From an uncultured Collinsella sp. (lineage in GTDB: Bacteria > Actinomycetota > Coriobacteriia > Coriobacteriales > Coriobacteriaceae): 64,000 bases of DNA. Position 1 is the stretch's first letter. The number at the start of each line of letters is the position of its first letter. Where the stretch lies: the NCBI GenBank assembly GCA_958445065.1, contig CAUCQW010000008.1, positions 1-64,000 on the forward strand. Reading direction: 5' to 3'. Under the pieces are notes generated by a model. The model saw only the letters and a program-made list of their open reading frames with translations, was not told where the DNA came from and did no database searches. Shown here piece by piece: positions 8,156-17,955 of this stretch. Position numbers and translations under genes: made by a program.

Positions 8156-9550
8156 ATGACCCAGGAGACGGTTACGAACGGCACTGAAGCCCTGTTCACT
8201 CGCGAAGGCATGCCTCCCGTTAAGGAAATGATCCCGTGTGCCCTTCAGCACGTACTGGCATCGTTTGCCGGCATCATTACCCCGGCGGTCATCATGGCCG
8301 GCGTCTACGGCTTTAATAGCCAGCAGAGCACCGACATCATCCAGGTCGCGCTCATTCTTTCGGCGATCGATACGGCCCTTCAGGCCTTCGCTCCCTTCCG
8401 TCGCATCGGCGGCGGCCTGCCCATCGTCATGGGCGTTTCGTTCGCGTTCCTGCCGGCCCTGCAGGCTATGGGTGCCTCGGGCTTTAGCTTTGGTGCACTG
8501 CTGGGCGGCGAGATTGTCGGCGGTGCCGTCGCGGTCCTCTTTGGTCTGGCCTACAGCAAGATTAAGTGGCTGTTCCCGCCCGTCGTGACCGGTACGGTCA
8601 TCTTCTCCATTGGCGTCTCTCTCTATCCCACGGCCGTCAAGTACATGGCCGGCGGCATGGGCACGCCGCTGTGGGGCACCCCGCAGGCCTGGTGCGTCGC
8701 TCTTATCACCTTCGCCGTGGTCTTTGCGCTCGCCAACTTTGGCAAGGGCACGCTCAAGCTGGGATCCGTGTTCTTTGGCATGATCGTTGGCATGATCGTC
8801 TCCATCCCCTTTGGCATGATCGACTTCTCAAGCGTCGCCACCGCTCAGGTCTTCGCCCTTCCCAAGCTCATGCCCTATGCGCTCGAGTTTGATCCCGAGG
8901 TCTGCATTACCCTCGCCGTCGTGTTCCCCATGGTTGCCATTCAGGTTATCGGCGACGTCTCCGCCGCCTGCCTGGGCTCCATCGACCGTATGCCCACCGA
9001 GCGCGAGCTCTCCGGCGCTATCGTGTCCCAGGGCCTCACCTCTATGGTCGGCGGCCTGCTGGGCGGTCTTCCCACCAGCGCCCTTGGCCAGAACGTGGGC
9101 ATCATCTGCTCCAACAAGGTCGTCAACAAGTGGGTCTTTGTGATCATCGCGGCCGTCTTTGCCATCGCCGGTCTGTTCCCGCAGCTCTCTGCCGTCCTTT
9201 CCGCTATCCCGCAGCCCGTCATCGGCGGCGCGACCGTCGGCGTCTTTGGCACCATCACCATGAACGGCGTGCGCATGTTCACCCGCGAGGGCCTCACGCA
9301 GCGCACTACCACCATCGTCGGTACCTCCGTCGTCTTTGGCCTGGGTATCTGGATGGCCAGCGGTTGCCTTGCCGGCGAGGGTATGCCCGCCTGGGTATCC
9401 ACCGTCATCGGCTCCAATGCCGTAACCCCCACCGCCATTATGGCCATTGTCCTTAACCTGATCCTTCCGCAGACGCCGGTCGTGGCTCAGCACATCGATG
9501 CTGCCAAGGACGCTGCCGTGGATCTGGTCTTGCCCGAGAGCAAGAAGTAA
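8156..9550 (+). CDS. NCS2-family purine (urate/xanthine) permease
   Basis: The 464-residue integral membrane protein has the length and hydrophobic pattern of NCS2/NAT transporters, about 12-14 membrane segments. The QH motif of the first segment (CALQHVLASFAG) is present. The NAT signature, normally QNxGxxxxT, reads QNVGIICSN, with asparagine where threonine is usual. The context (ssnA, ygfK and the molybdenum hydroxylase follow) argues for urate or xanthine rather than uracil as substrate. The start at 8156 begins MTQETV. The 195-nt gap to ssnA contains three small hairpins (first at about 9567-9599) without T runs, which may set the downstream expression level rather than stop it. Confidence 0.88.
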   Translation: MTQETVTNGTEALFTREGMPPVKEMIPCALQHVLASFAGIITPAVIMAGVYGFNSQQSTDIIQVALILSAIDTALQAFAPFRRIGGGLPIVMGVSFAFLPALQAMGASGFSFGALLGGEIVGGAVAVLFGLAYSKIKWLFPPVVTGTVIFSIGVSLYPTAVKYMAGGMGTPLWGTPQAWCVALITFAVVFALANFGKGTLKLGSVFFGMIVGMIVSIPFGMIDFSSVATAQVFALPKLMPYALEFDPEVCITLAVVFPMVAIQVIGDVSAACLGSIDRMPTERELSGAIVSQGLTSMVGGLLGGLPTSALGQNVGIICSNKVVNKWVFVIIAAVFAIAGLFPQLSAVLSAIPQPVIGGATVGVFGTITMNGVRMFTREGLTQRTTTIVGTSVVFGLGIWMASGCLAGEGMPAWVSTVIGSNAVTPTAIMAIVLNLILPQTPVVAQHIDAAKDAAVDLVLPESKK

Positions 9551-9745
9551 CCAATTCGGTGCTATTCGTCGGCGGGCGCATCGCCTCGTCCGCCGACGTC
9601 ATGCGGCGCCAAGCCGCACTTCAAAGGGTTTGTCCCTTTGGTGAAGCGTTGACGGGAGAGGGCCCGTTTCCGGTGTAGGCCGGCGCTTCGCACTCCGCCA
9701 TGTCAGAGGTGTCAAACCCCGCCCCTGATGTTGAAGGGAGCATTC

Positions 9746-11101
9746 ATGCTTCTGGTCGCTAACGGTTCCGTTTTTACCCGCAACGCTCAGACCCCGTTCA
9801 TTCCCAACGGCGCGGTCGCCATTGACGGAGATACGATCGTCGAAGTGGGCCCCGAGTGCGAGCTCAAGGCCAAGTACCCGGATGCCGAGTACGTCGACGC
9901 CCAGGGCAACCTCATCATGCCCGGACTCATCAACTGCCACACCCACATCTACTCGGGTCTGGCCCGCGGCCTTGCCATTAAGGGCTGCAACCCCACCAAC
10001 TTCCTGGAGAATCTTGAGCAGCAGTGGTGGAAGATCGACGACAACCTGACGCTCGACGGCACCAAGGCCAGCGCCTATGCCACGATTCTTGACTCCATCC
10101 GCGATGGCGTCACCACGATCTTCGATCACCACGCGAGCTTCTGCGAGATCCCGGGAAGCCTCTTTACCATTAAGGACGCCGCTCAGGAGCTGGGCATGCG
10201 GTCGTGCCTGTGCTACGAGGTCTCCGACCGCCGTGGCCAGGAAAAATGCGACCAGGCCATTGCCGAGAACGCCGAGTTTGCCCAGTGGGCCGCCAAGGAG
10301 CGTCGCGATAACGACAACCACATGATCGCCGCCATGTTTGGCGGTCACGCCACCTTTACGCTGTCGGACGAGACCATGGATAAGATGGCCGAGGCCAACA
10401 ACGGCCTGACCGGCTTCCACATCCATGTGTGCGAGGGCATGAACGACGTGTGGGACTCCCGCCTCAACCGCGGTGGCATCAGCCCCGTCGAGCGCCTGCT
10501 GCAGCACAACCTGCTGGGTCCCGACACCATGCTCGGCCACTGCATCCACGTGACGCCCGCCGAGATGGATATCGTCAAGGAGTCCGGCACCTGGCTGGTC
10601 AACAACCCCGAATCCAATATGGGCAACGCCGTGGGCTGCGCTCCCGTGCTCGAGTTCTTCCGCCGCGGCATCCCCGTGTGCATGGGCACCGACGCCTACA
10701 CCCACGATATGCTCGAGAGCCTCAAGGTCTTCCTGATCATTCAGCGCCACAACGCCGCCATGCCCAACGTGGGCTGGTGCGAGGCCATGACCATGCTGTT
10801 CGAGAACAACGCCAAGATGGCGAGCAAGTACTTCGATCGCAAGCTCGGCGTGCTCGAGGCCGGCGCTGCCGCCGACGTCATCGTCATGGACTACAAGCCC
10901 TTTACGCCGCTGAGCGAGGAGAATATCGACGGCCACATGCTCTTTGGCATGATGGGCAAAAACTGCCGCACTACCATCATCAACGGCCGCGTCCTGTACA
11001 AGGATCGCGAGTTCGTTGGCATTGATGAGGACAAGATCAACGCGTGGACCATGGCCGAGTCCAAGAAGCTCTGGAGCACGCTCAACGATCGCACCTACTA
11101 A
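9746..11101 (+). CDS. ssnA: SsnA-type putative aminohydrolase
   Basis: This 451-residue amidohydrolase-superfamily enzyme has the metal ligands of the family: HTHIYSGL near residue 65, HIHVCEG near 225, GHCIHV near 260 and MGTDAY near 310. The sequence matches the SsnA family associated with selenium-dependent molybdenum hydroxylases. SsnA belongs to the gene set reported as needed for anaerobic purine breakdown in gut bacteria. Its exact substrate is not settled, but an aminopurine or ring-opened intermediate is likely. AAGGGAG at 9734-9740 supports the ATG at 9746. It is in line with the permease and ygfK on the same strand. Confidence 0.9.
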   Translation: MLLVANGSVFTRNAQTPFIPNGAVAIDGDTIVEVGPECELKAKYPDAEYVDAQGNLIMPGLINCHTHIYSGLARGLAIKGCNPTNFLENLEQQWWKIDDNLTLDGTKASAYATILDSIRDGVTTIFDHHASFCEIPGSLFTIKDAAQELGMRSCLCYEVSDRRGQEKCDQAIAENAEFAQWAAKERRDNDNHMIAAMFGGHATFTLSDETMDKMAEANNGLTGFHIHVCEGMNDVWDSRLNRGGISPVERLLQHNLLGPDTMLGHCIHVTPAEMDIVKESGTWLVNNPESNMGNAVGCAPVLEFFRRGIPVCMGTDAYTHDMLESLKVFLIIQRHNAAMPNVGWCEAMTMLFENNAKMASKYFDRKLGVLEAGAAADVIVMDYKPFTPLSEENIDGHMLFGMMGKNCRTTIINGRVLYKDREFVGIDEDKINAWTMAESKKLWSTLNDRTY

Positions 11102-11249
11102 TTACAAGTAGATTCGCGCGCGTCGGATGTTTCGCCGCATCCGACGCGCGTATAGGCGACCTCCGCGGGGTCGCCGGCGCTGTGCTAGCGCTACACCGTA
11201 TTTGCGCCCGCCGCGCGGTCTCGCCGGGCGTTACAGAGAGGAGCTCACT

Positions 11250-14249
11250 ATGAGCGACATCATGAGGCCGATCCCGTTTTCGCAGCTGATGAACTGGATC
11301 ATCGAGGAGCACAAGACCCAGGACGCCATCTTTGGCGTGCGCAAGATGGTCACGACCAACCAGGAGGGTGCGCTTCCCATTTTTGACGAGCGCATCGAGA
11401 CTCCGTTTGGCCCGGCCGCCGGTCCCAATACGCAGCTTGCCCAGAACATCGTGGCATCCTATGTGGCTGGTTCCCGCTTCTTTGAGCTCAAGACCGTCCA
11501 GGTTATGGACGGCGAGGAGCTCTCCAAGTGCGTCAACAAGCCCTGCATCGTGGCGCAGGACGAGTGCTACAACTGCGAGTGGTCGACCGAGCTCGAGGTT
11601 CCGCAGGCCTTTGCCGAGTACGTGAAGGCATGGTTTGCCTGCCACCTGATTGCCCGCGAATACGGCCTGGGCAGCCCGGACGGCTTTGTCTTTAACATGT
11701 CGGTGGGTTATGACCTGGAGGGCATCAAGAGCCCCAAGGTCGACGCCTACATCGAGGGCATGAAGGACGCCAGCGGCTCCGAGGTTTGGGACGAGTGCCG
11801 CACGTGGGCGCTCGCTAACCTGGACAAGTTTGAGCATGTCGACGCTGCGTTTGTCGAGTCCATCCCGGCGCGCGTCTCCAACTCCATCACCGAGTCTACC
11901 CTGCACGGCTGCCCGCCGGCGGAGATCGAGCGCATCGCGACCTACCTCATCACCGAGAAGGGCCTCAATACCTACATCAAGTGCAACCCCACGCTGCTGG
12001 GCTATGAGTTTGCCCGTCAGCGCCTCAACGAGCTGGGCTTTGACTACATCGTCTTCGATGACACGCACTTCCGCGAGGATCTGCAGTGGGCCGATGCCGT
12101 GCCCATGTTCGAGCGCCTGATTGCCCTGTGCGCCGAGCGCGGCCTGGAGTTTGGCGTCAAGCTGACCAACACGTTCCCCGTCGACGTGACGAGGAACGAG
12201 CTGCCCTCCACCGAGATGTACATGTCGGGCCGTTCGCTGTTCTCGCTGACCATCGAGGCCGCCCGTCGCATTACCGAGCAGTTCGATGGCAAGCTGCGCA
12301 TCAGCTACTCCGGCGGTGCCACGGTCTACAACATCCGCGCCCTGTACGATGCCGGCATTTGGCCCGTTACCCTGGCGACCGACGTGCTCAAGCCCGGTGG
12401 CTACGAGCGCTTTAGCCAGATGGCCGGCGAGTTTGCCGACCTGGATGGCAAGCCGTTTGCGGGCGTCTCGCTCGAGGCCGTGACTGCGATTCAGGCTGAC
12501 TCGCTCACCAACCCGCTCTACAAGAAGCCGCTGCGTCCGCTGCCCGACCGCAAGGTCGCCGGCAAGAGCCCGCTTTCCGACTGCTTTACCACGCCGTGCC
12601 GCACGAGCTGCCCCATCCAACAGGATATTCCCGCCTATCTGGCGGCTGTTGACGAGGGCCGCTACGAGGACGCACTCAACATCATCATCGAGCGCAACGC
12701 CCTGCCGTTTATTACCGGCACCATCTGCCCGCATCCCTGCGGTCGTGCCTGCGAGCGTGCGTTCTACGAGCCCGAGGGTGCCCAGATTCGCGCCAGCAAG
12801 CTCAAGGCCGCCCGTGAGGCCATGACCGCCGTGCTGCCCAAGCTGCGCGCCCAGGCCATCGCCAACGACGGTGAGCGCAACGTTGCCGTTATCGGCGGCG
12901 GCCCGGCCGGCCTGGCGACGGCGTTCTTCCTGACGCGCGCCGGCGTGCCCGTCACCATCTTTGAGGCCCGCGATTCGCTCGGTGGCGTGGTCCGTCACGT
13001 GATTCCCGAGTTCCGCATCGCGAGCGACGATATCTCCCACGATGCCGAGCTCTGCCTGGCCTTTGGCGCCAAGGTGCAGCTCAACGCTCGCGTTGATTCC
13101 ATTGACGAGCTCAAGGCCCAGGGCTTTACCGACGTGGTCGTGGCCACCGGTGCCTGGATGCCCGGCTCTGCGGGCCTAGGCGAGGGTGCCGAGCTCGACG
13201 TGCTGGAGTTCCTCGAGGCCGCCAAGAAGGGCGAGAAACTCGAGCTGGGCGAGGACGTCGTGGTCATTGGCGCCGGTAACACCGCCATGGACGCGGCCCG
13301 CGTGGCCAAGCGTCTGGCTGGCGTGAAGAACGTGCGCCTGGTGTATCGCCGCACCAAGAAGCAGATGCCCGCTGACGAGGAAGAGCTCGATCTTGCTCTT
13401 ACCGACGGCGTTGAGTTCTGCGAGTTGCTGGCGCCCAAGGCGTTCAACGGCGCCGTGCTGACCTGCGATGTTATGGAGCTTGGCGAGCCGGATGCAAGCG
13501 GCCGTCGCAGCCCCGTCGCCACGGGCGAGACCGTCGAGCTTCCCGCCACCACGGTGATCTGCGCCGTGGGCGAGGGCATCGACGCCAGCCTGTACGATGC
13601 CGCGGGCGTCGAGCACGACCGTCGCGGCCGCCTTGCCGCCACCTCCACCGGCGTCGAGGGCGTCTGGGCTGCAGGTGACTGCCGTCGCGGTCCTGCCACC
13701 GTGGTCGAGGCTATCGCCGACGCCGCCGAGGTCGCCCGTGCCATCGCCGGCGTTGACTTTAACAAGTACGCCGATTGCAACGAGCAGGCTGGCCGCGAGG
13801 ACACCTGCTACGAGCGCAAGGGGTCGCTGTGCCGCGACAAGCGCAACTGCACCAAGACCCGCTGCCTGGGCTGCGGCTCGGTGTGCGAGGTCTGCTGCGA
13901 CGTGTGCCCCAACCGCGCCAACGTGGCCATTAAGGTGCCGGGCCTGGCCAAGCATCAGGTCGTCCACGTCGACGGTATGTGCAACGAGTGCGGCAACTGC
14001 GCCGTGTTCTGCCCCTACCAGGAGGGCCGTCCCTACAAGGACAAGCTCACCCTGTTCTGGAGCGAGCAGGACATGGAGAACTCCGAGAACGAGGGCTTCC
14101 TGGCCGTGGACGAGGACCACTTTAAGGTCCGCGTCGCCGGCACGGTCCGCACCGTCTCGGTCGATGCCGTCAACACCGGTCTGCCCGAGGCCGTCCGCCT
14201 GACCATCAGGGCCGTGCGCGACAACTATTCGTACCTTCTTAAGAAATAG
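11250..14249 (+). CDS. ygfK: YgfK-type flavin/iron-sulfur oxidoreductase
   Basis: The 999-residue protein has three parts. Residues 1 to about 420 resemble an FMN-binding dihydroorotate-dehydrogenase-type barrel (TPFGPAAGPNTQLAQNI). About 440-850 resembles the glutamate synthase small subunit, with cysteine-rich CRTSCPIQQD and CPHPCGRAC, the FAD motif VIGGGPAGLATAFF and the NAD(P) motif VIGAGNTAMDAA. The C-terminal part has two ferredoxin-type sets (CLGCGSVCEVCCDVCP, CNECGNCAVFCP). YgfK was once called a selenate reductase subunit, but is now linked to anaerobic purine catabolism. It probably exchanges electrons between NAD(P)H and the molybdenum hydroxylase or its ferredoxin. The start at 11250 follows GAGAGGAG. 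The stop lies 11 nt before the ferredoxin gene. Confidence 0.92.
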   Translation: MSDIMRPIPFSQLMNWIIEEHKTQDAIFGVRKMVTTNQEGALPIFDERIETPFGPAAGPNTQLAQNIVASYVAGSRFFELKTVQVMDGEELSKCVNKPCIVAQDECYNCEWSTELEVPQAFAEYVKAWFACHLIAREYGLGSPDGFVFNMSVGYDLEGIKSPKVDAYIEGMKDASGSEVWDECRTWALANLDKFEHVDAAFVESIPARVSNSITESTLHGCPPAEIERIATYLITEKGLNTYIKCNPTLLGYEFARQRLNELGFDYIVFDDTHFREDLQWADAVPMFERLIALCAERGLEFGVKLTNTFPVDVTRNELPSTEMYMSGRSLFSLTIEAARRITEQFDGKLRISYSGGATVYNIRALYDAGIWPVTLATDVLKPGGYERFSQMAGEFADLDGKPFAGVSLEAVTAIQADSLTNPLYKKPLRPLPDRKVAGKSPLSDCFTTPCRTSCPIQQDIPAYLAAVDEGRYEDALNIIIERNALPFITGTICPHPCGRACERAFYEPEGAQIRASKLKAAREAMTAVLPKLRAQAIANDGERNVAVIGGGPAGLATAFFLTRAGVPVTIFEARDSLGGVVRHVIPEFRIASDDISHDAELCLAFGAKVQLNARVDSIDELKAQGFTDVVVATGAWMPGSAGLGEGAELDVLEFLEAAKKGEKLELGEDVVVIGAGNTAMDAARVAKRLAGVKNVRLVYRRTKKQMPADEEELDLALTDGVEFCELLAPKAFNGAVLTCDVMELGEPDASGRRSPVATGETVELPATTVICAVGEGIDASLYDAAGVEHDRRGRLAATSTGVEGVWAAGDCRRGPATVVEAIADAAEVARAIAGVDFNKYADCNEQAGREDTCYERKGSLCRDKRNCTKTRCLGCGSVCEVCCDVCPNRANVAIKVPGLAKHQVVHVDGMCNECGNCAVFCPYQEGRPYKDKLTLFWSEQDMENSENEGFLAVDEDHFKVRVAGTVRTVSVDAVNTGLPEAVRLTIRAVRDNYSYLLKK

Positions 14250-14260
14250 GCGAGTCTCTT

Positions 14261-14740
14261 ATGGCCAAATCCATTCAACATCACGTGGCCTACGTTGCCT
14301 GCGGAAGCGGCTGTGCTTCCGCAGGCGGCGACGCCCGCTGCAGCGAAGGCTGCATTGGCTGTGGCGCCTGCGTTACGGCCTGCCCCCACGGTGCCATCGC
14401 GCTGGTCGACGGCGTCGCCCGTGTGGACCGCTCCAAGTGCACGGGCTGTGGCCTGTGCGGCATGGCGTGCCCGCAGCGCGTGATTGCCTTCGTTCCCGGC
14501 TACCAGAACATCCTGGTGCGCTGCAACAACACCGATAAGGGCGCCATTGCGCGCAAGATCTGCGACACCAGCTGCATCGGTTGCGGCATGTGCGCTAAAA
14601 AGTGCCCCGCCGGCGCTATCCGCATCGAGGACAACTGCGCCCATATCGACGGCGCGGACTGCCTGTCGTGCGGCATGTGCGCCGTCGTCTGCCCGCATGG
14701 CGCCATCCACGATCGCACCGGCATCGCCGCCGGCGTGTAG
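14261..14740 (+). CDS. Polyferredoxin with four Cys motifs
   Basis: The 159-residue protein has four CxxCxxCxxxCP motifs: CIGCGACVTACP, CTGCGLCGMACP, CIGCGMCAKKCP and CLSCGMCAVVCP. An additional cysteine-rich N-terminal stretch (CGSGCASAGG) recalls RnfB-type proteins. It should hold several [4Fe-4S] clusters in the cytoplasm, with no membrane segment visible. It lies between ygfK (11-nt gap) and the molybdenum hydroxylase gene (12-nt gap), so it is almost certainly their shared electron carrier. A separate FAD subunit of xanthine dehydrogenase is absent from the window. Confidence 0.88.
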   Translation: MAKSIQHHVAYVACGSGCASAGGDARCSEGCIGCGACVTACPHGAIALVDGVARVDRSKCTGCGLCGMACPQRVIAFVPGYQNILVRCNNTDKGAIARKICDTSCIGCGMCAKKCPAGAIRIEDNCAHIDGADCLSCGMCAVVCPHGAIHDRTGIAAGV

Positions 14741-14752
14741 AGGGGAATCACC

Positions 14753-17530
14753 ATGGCACAGGAATTCACTTTTACCGTTAACGGCGTCGAGCGCACGACG
14801 ACCCAAAATAAACCGCTGCTGCGCTACCTGCGCGACGACCTGCACATTCACTCCGCCAAGGACGGCTGCTCCGAGGGCGCCTGCGGTACCTGCACCGTCC
14901 ATGTGGACGGTGCGGCCGTCAAGGCGTGCGTGCTGACCACCGCGCTTGCCGCCGGCCGCGACATCGTGACCGTCGAGGGCCTGCCCGAGGACGTGCGCGA
15001 GGCCTTCGTGTACGCCTTTGGCGCCGTGGGCGCCGTGCAGTGCGGCTTTTGCATCCCCGGCATGGTCATGGCGGGTGCAGCGCTCATCGCCGAGGACCCC
15101 GAGCCCACCGAGGAGCAGATTAAGTACGCCATTCGCGGCAACGTCTGCCGCTGCACCGGCTACAAGAAGATTATCGAGGGCATCTCGCTGGCCGCTGCGG
15201 TGCTTCGCGGCGAAAAGCAGATCGACGAGGATCTGGAGCGCGGCGATGACTACGGCGTGGGCAAGCGCGCCTTCCGTATCGACGTGCGCAAGAAGGTGCT
15301 CGGCGAGGGCAAGTATCCCGACGACATCGACGAGCTAGATCAGCCGGGTCTGACCTATGCCAGTGCCGTGCGCTCCAAGTATCCGCGCGCCCGCGTGCTC
15401 TCCATCGATACCTCCAAGGCCGAGGCCCTGCCCGGTGTGGTGGGCATCCTGCGCGCCGAGGACGTACCGGTCAACCAGGTCGGCCACCTTATCCAGGACT
15501 GGGACGTCATGATCGCTCAGGGCGATATCACCCGTTGCGTGGGTGATGCCATCGTGCTGGTGGTTGCCGAGGACGAGGCGACGCTCGAGAAGGCCAAGAA
15601 GCTCGTAAAGATCGATTACGAGCCGCTGGAGCCCGTGCGCAACATCGCCGAGGCCAGGGCTGCCGACGCCCCGTGCCTGCACGACAGCTTCTTTGCCTTT
15701 GGCAACACGGTGGAGCTCAAGGACAACGTATGCCAGAGCCGTCACGTGACGCGTGGCGACGCCGCCAAGGCGCTGGCGGAGAGCGCATTCACCGTGACGC
15801 AGCGCTTTACCACGCCCTTTACCGAGCATGCTTTCTTGGAGCCCGAGTGCGCCGTCGCCTTCCCGTACAAGAACGGCGTCAAGGTGCAGTCGACCGACCA
15901 GGGCGCCTACGACACGCGCAAAGAGTGTGCCCACATGTTTGGCTGGGATAACGAGCCCGAGCGCGTGGTCGTCGAGACCATGCTCGTGGGTGGCGGCTTT
16001 GGCGGCAAGGAGGACGTGTCCATCCAGCACTTGGCCGCGCTCGCCGCATATAAGTTCCAGCGTCCTGTGAAGTGTAAGCTCACGCGTGCCGAGTCGCTCG
16101 CGTTCCATCCCAAGCGTCACGCCATGGACGGCACCTTTACACTGGGCTGCGACGCCGAGGGCAACTTTACCGGCCTGGATTGCGAAATCAACTTCGATAC
16201 CGGCGCCTACGCGTCGCTGTGCGGCCCGGTGCTCGAGCGCGCCTGTACGCATGCCGTCGGTCCCTACAAGTACCAGAACACCGACATTCGCGGTTTTGGC
16301 TACTACACCAACAACCCGCCCGCCGGTGCGTACCGCGGCTTTGGCGTGTGTCAGTCCGAGTTTGCGCTCGAGAGCCTGATCGACCTGCTGGCCGAGAAGG
16401 TCGGCTTGGATCCGTGGGAGATCCGCTACCGTAACGCCATCGAGCCGGGCGAGGTTCTGCCCAACGGCCAGATTGCCGACTGCTCCACGGCGCTGAAGGA
16501 GACGCTGCTCGAGGTCAAGGATGCCTACTACGCGCATCCCGGACACGCCGGCATCGCCTGCGCCATGAAGAACGCCGGCGTGGGCGTGGGCCTGCCCGAT
16601 GCCGGCCGCTGCAAGATCCGCGTCGAGAACGGCGTGGCCGTGGTCTATGCCGCCACGTCCGACATCGGCCAGGGCTGCAACACCGTCTTTTTGCAGGACG
16701 TTGCCGAGGCCTGCGGCCTGCCGCTTCGCTGCATTGCCAACGGCGAGTGCTCCACCGAGAACGCTCCCGACTCCGGCACCACGTCCGGCTCGCGTCAGAC
16801 GGTCGTGACCGGCGAGGCCGTACGCGGTGCTGCCTTCCTGCTGCGCGACGCCATGCTTGACGTCGAGGCCGGCAAGCATGCACCCGATGCCCCTGTGAGC
16901 GCGCATGGCGACGGCGTCAAGATCGAGTACGACGACGGTCGCGCCTATCAGCTGCGCACGCAGGAACTCGTCGCCGGCCAGGGCATGCATCCCCAGGATC
17001 CCGCGACCGCCATCAAGGCGCTCGAGGGATGCGAGTTTGGCTACGTGTACCTGGAGCCGACCGACAAGCTGGGCGCCGACGTTCCCAACCCCAAGAGCCA
17101 CATCTGCTACGGCTTTGCCACGCATGTGGTCATTCTGGATGATGACGGTCGCGTGAGCGAGGTCTATGCCGCGCACGATTCCGGCAAGGTGGTCAACCCC
17201 ATCTCCATCCAGGGTCAGATCGAAGGCGGCGTGCTCATGGGTATGGGCTATGCGCTTACCGAGGATTGGCCGCTCAAGGACTGCGTGCCCCAGGCAAGGT
17301 ACGGTACGCTCGGGCTGTTCCGTGCGCCCGAGATTCCGGATATCCACGCCATCTACGTGGAGAAGGACGAGCTGCTGCCTGTGGCATATGGCGGCAAGGG
17401 CATCGGCGAGATCGCAACGATCCCCACGGCGCCCGCCGTGCAGAACGCCTACCGCGCGTTTGACGGCAAGCTGCGTCCAAATCTGCCCATGGTGGATACG
17501 CCCTACAGCCGCGCCCGTCACCGCGGGTAG
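14753..17530 (+). CDS. xdhD: Fused molybdenum hydroxylase, Se-dependent xanthine dehydrogenase type
   Basis: The 925-residue protein fuses an N-terminal [2Fe-2S] module to a molybdopterin domain. The plant-type cluster is at CSEGACGTC and the second cluster at CGFC with CRCTGY. The molybdopterin motifs are GGGFGGKED, GAYRGFG and the C-terminal GGKGIGEIATIP, whose glutamate near residue 886 is the likely catalytic base. This arrangement without a FAD domain is that of the XdhD/selenium-dependent family, in which a labile selenium ligand on molybdenum is inserted by accessory proteins. No in-frame TGA is present, so selenium would not be in selenocysteine. Likely substrate: a purine such as xanthine, hypoxanthine or urate. 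GAGGGGAA precedes the start. Maturation genes lie at 38.6-43.4 kb. Confidence 0.92.
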   Translation: MAQEFTFTVNGVERTTTQNKPLLRYLRDDLHIHSAKDGCSEGACGTCTVHVDGAAVKACVLTTALAAGRDIVTVEGLPEDVREAFVYAFGAVGAVQCGFCIPGMVMAGAALIAEDPEPTEEQIKYAIRGNVCRCTGYKKIIEGISLAAAVLRGEKQIDEDLERGDDYGVGKRAFRIDVRKKVLGEGKYPDDIDELDQPGLTYASAVRSKYPRARVLSIDTSKAEALPGVVGILRAEDVPVNQVGHLIQDWDVMIAQGDITRCVGDAIVLVVAEDEATLEKAKKLVKIDYEPLEPVRNIAEARAADAPCLHDSFFAFGNTVELKDNVCQSRHVTRGDAAKALAESAFTVTQRFTTPFTEHAFLEPECAVAFPYKNGVKVQSTDQGAYDTRKECAHMFGWDNEPERVVVETMLVGGGFGGKEDVSIQHLAALAAYKFQRPVKCKLTRAESLAFHPKRHAMDGTFTLGCDAEGNFTGLDCEINFDTGAYASLCGPVLERACTHAVGPYKYQNTDIRGFGYYTNNPPAGAYRGFGVCQSEFALESLIDLLAEKVGLDPWEIRYRNAIEPGEVLPNGQIADCSTALKETLLEVKDAYYAHPGHAGIACAMKNAGVGVGLPDAGRCKIRVENGVAVVYAATSDIGQGCNTVFLQDVAEACGLPLRCIANGECSTENAPDSGTTSGSRQTVVTGEAVRGAAFLLRDAMLDVEAGKHAPDAPVSAHGDGVKIEYDDGRAYQLRTQELVAGQGMHPQDPATAIKALEGCEFGYVYLEPTDKLGADVPNPKSHICYGFATHVVILDDDGRVSEVYAAHDSGKVVNPISIQGQIEGGVLMGMGYALTEDWPLKDCVPQARYGTLGLFRAPEIPDIHAIYVEKDELLPVAYGGKGIGEIATIPTAPAVQNAYRAFDGKLRPNLPMVDTPYSRARHRG

Positions 17531-17536
17531 GGTAGG

Positions 17537-17635
17537 GTGCGGACAGCCATTGTTGACGGGCTGTTCGCACTGAGCATCAACTACATACGCTGCGCCTTTG
17601 GCCCCAGCTCCATCGCGAGCCGGGGCCTTTTGTTT
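17537..17635 (+). terminator. End of first purine operon: hairpin plus terminator
   Basis: Just after the xdhD stop, an imperfect hairpin has arms at 17537-17548 and 17559-17570. A clear terminator follows, with GGCCCC at 17600-17605, GGGGCC at 17622-17627, an inner CTC/GAG pair and then TTTTGTTT. It marks the right edge of the first half of the purine locus and directly precedes the first 62-bp-period array. Confidence 0.8.
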
Positions 17636-17652
17636 GGAGCGCCTCCGCATGC

Positions 17653-17913
17653 GGAAACTGTGTCCCGGATTTGGCGCTCAGAATGGGATGCGCTTTCCGT
17701 TAACCGCTCACTTGGAAAGTGCATCCCAGCTTGAGCGTTTATTTCGGGATGCGGTTTCCGCTGAAGGACTCAACCGGAAAGCACGACCCGTTCCGAGACC
17801 TGATTCCGGGATACGCTTTCCGCTAGGCCCGCCATCCGGAAAGTGCATCCCGTTTTGAGCGTCCAGGCTAGGACGCGCTTTCCGTTGGCGTGGTCGTTGG
17901 GAAAACGCGGCCC
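17653..17913. repeat. Array 1 of 62-bp-period inverted half-sites
   Basis: Nine 14-bp half-sites are built on the frame GGAAA-N6-CCC. Left half-sites begin at 17653, 17714, 17776, 17838 and 17900, spaced 61, 62, 62 and 62 bp. Between each pair, after an 18-nt loop, lies an inverted half-site (typically GGGATGCGCTTTCC), then a variable 16-nt linker. Half-sites thus alternate in direction every 30-32 bp, about three helical turns. The outer GGAAA and CCC are nearly invariant while the middle six bases drift. The period is not a multiple of three, so this is not coding. The array ends 43 bp before the stop of the AbiEi-like gene. Confidence 0.9.
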
Positions 17914-17955
17914 AAATAGGGGGGTGCGATCCGGCGATGCGTGGCCTAGCAGCTC

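Noticed and set aside
11082..13040. 652-codon minus-strand frame opposite ygfK
   Set aside because: Same composition effect; ygfK motifs on the + strand are unambiguous. The frames at 15335-17650 and 26808-29516 were rejected for the same reason.
14753..17530. Selenocysteine codon in the molybdenum hydroxylase
   Set aside because: No in-frame TGA; selenium in this family is a labile ligand, not selenocysteine.
17598..17858. Coding reading of the 62-bp arrays
   Set aside because: Open frames run through the arrays, but 62 is not a multiple of three, so no peptide repeat results and frames change from unit to unit.
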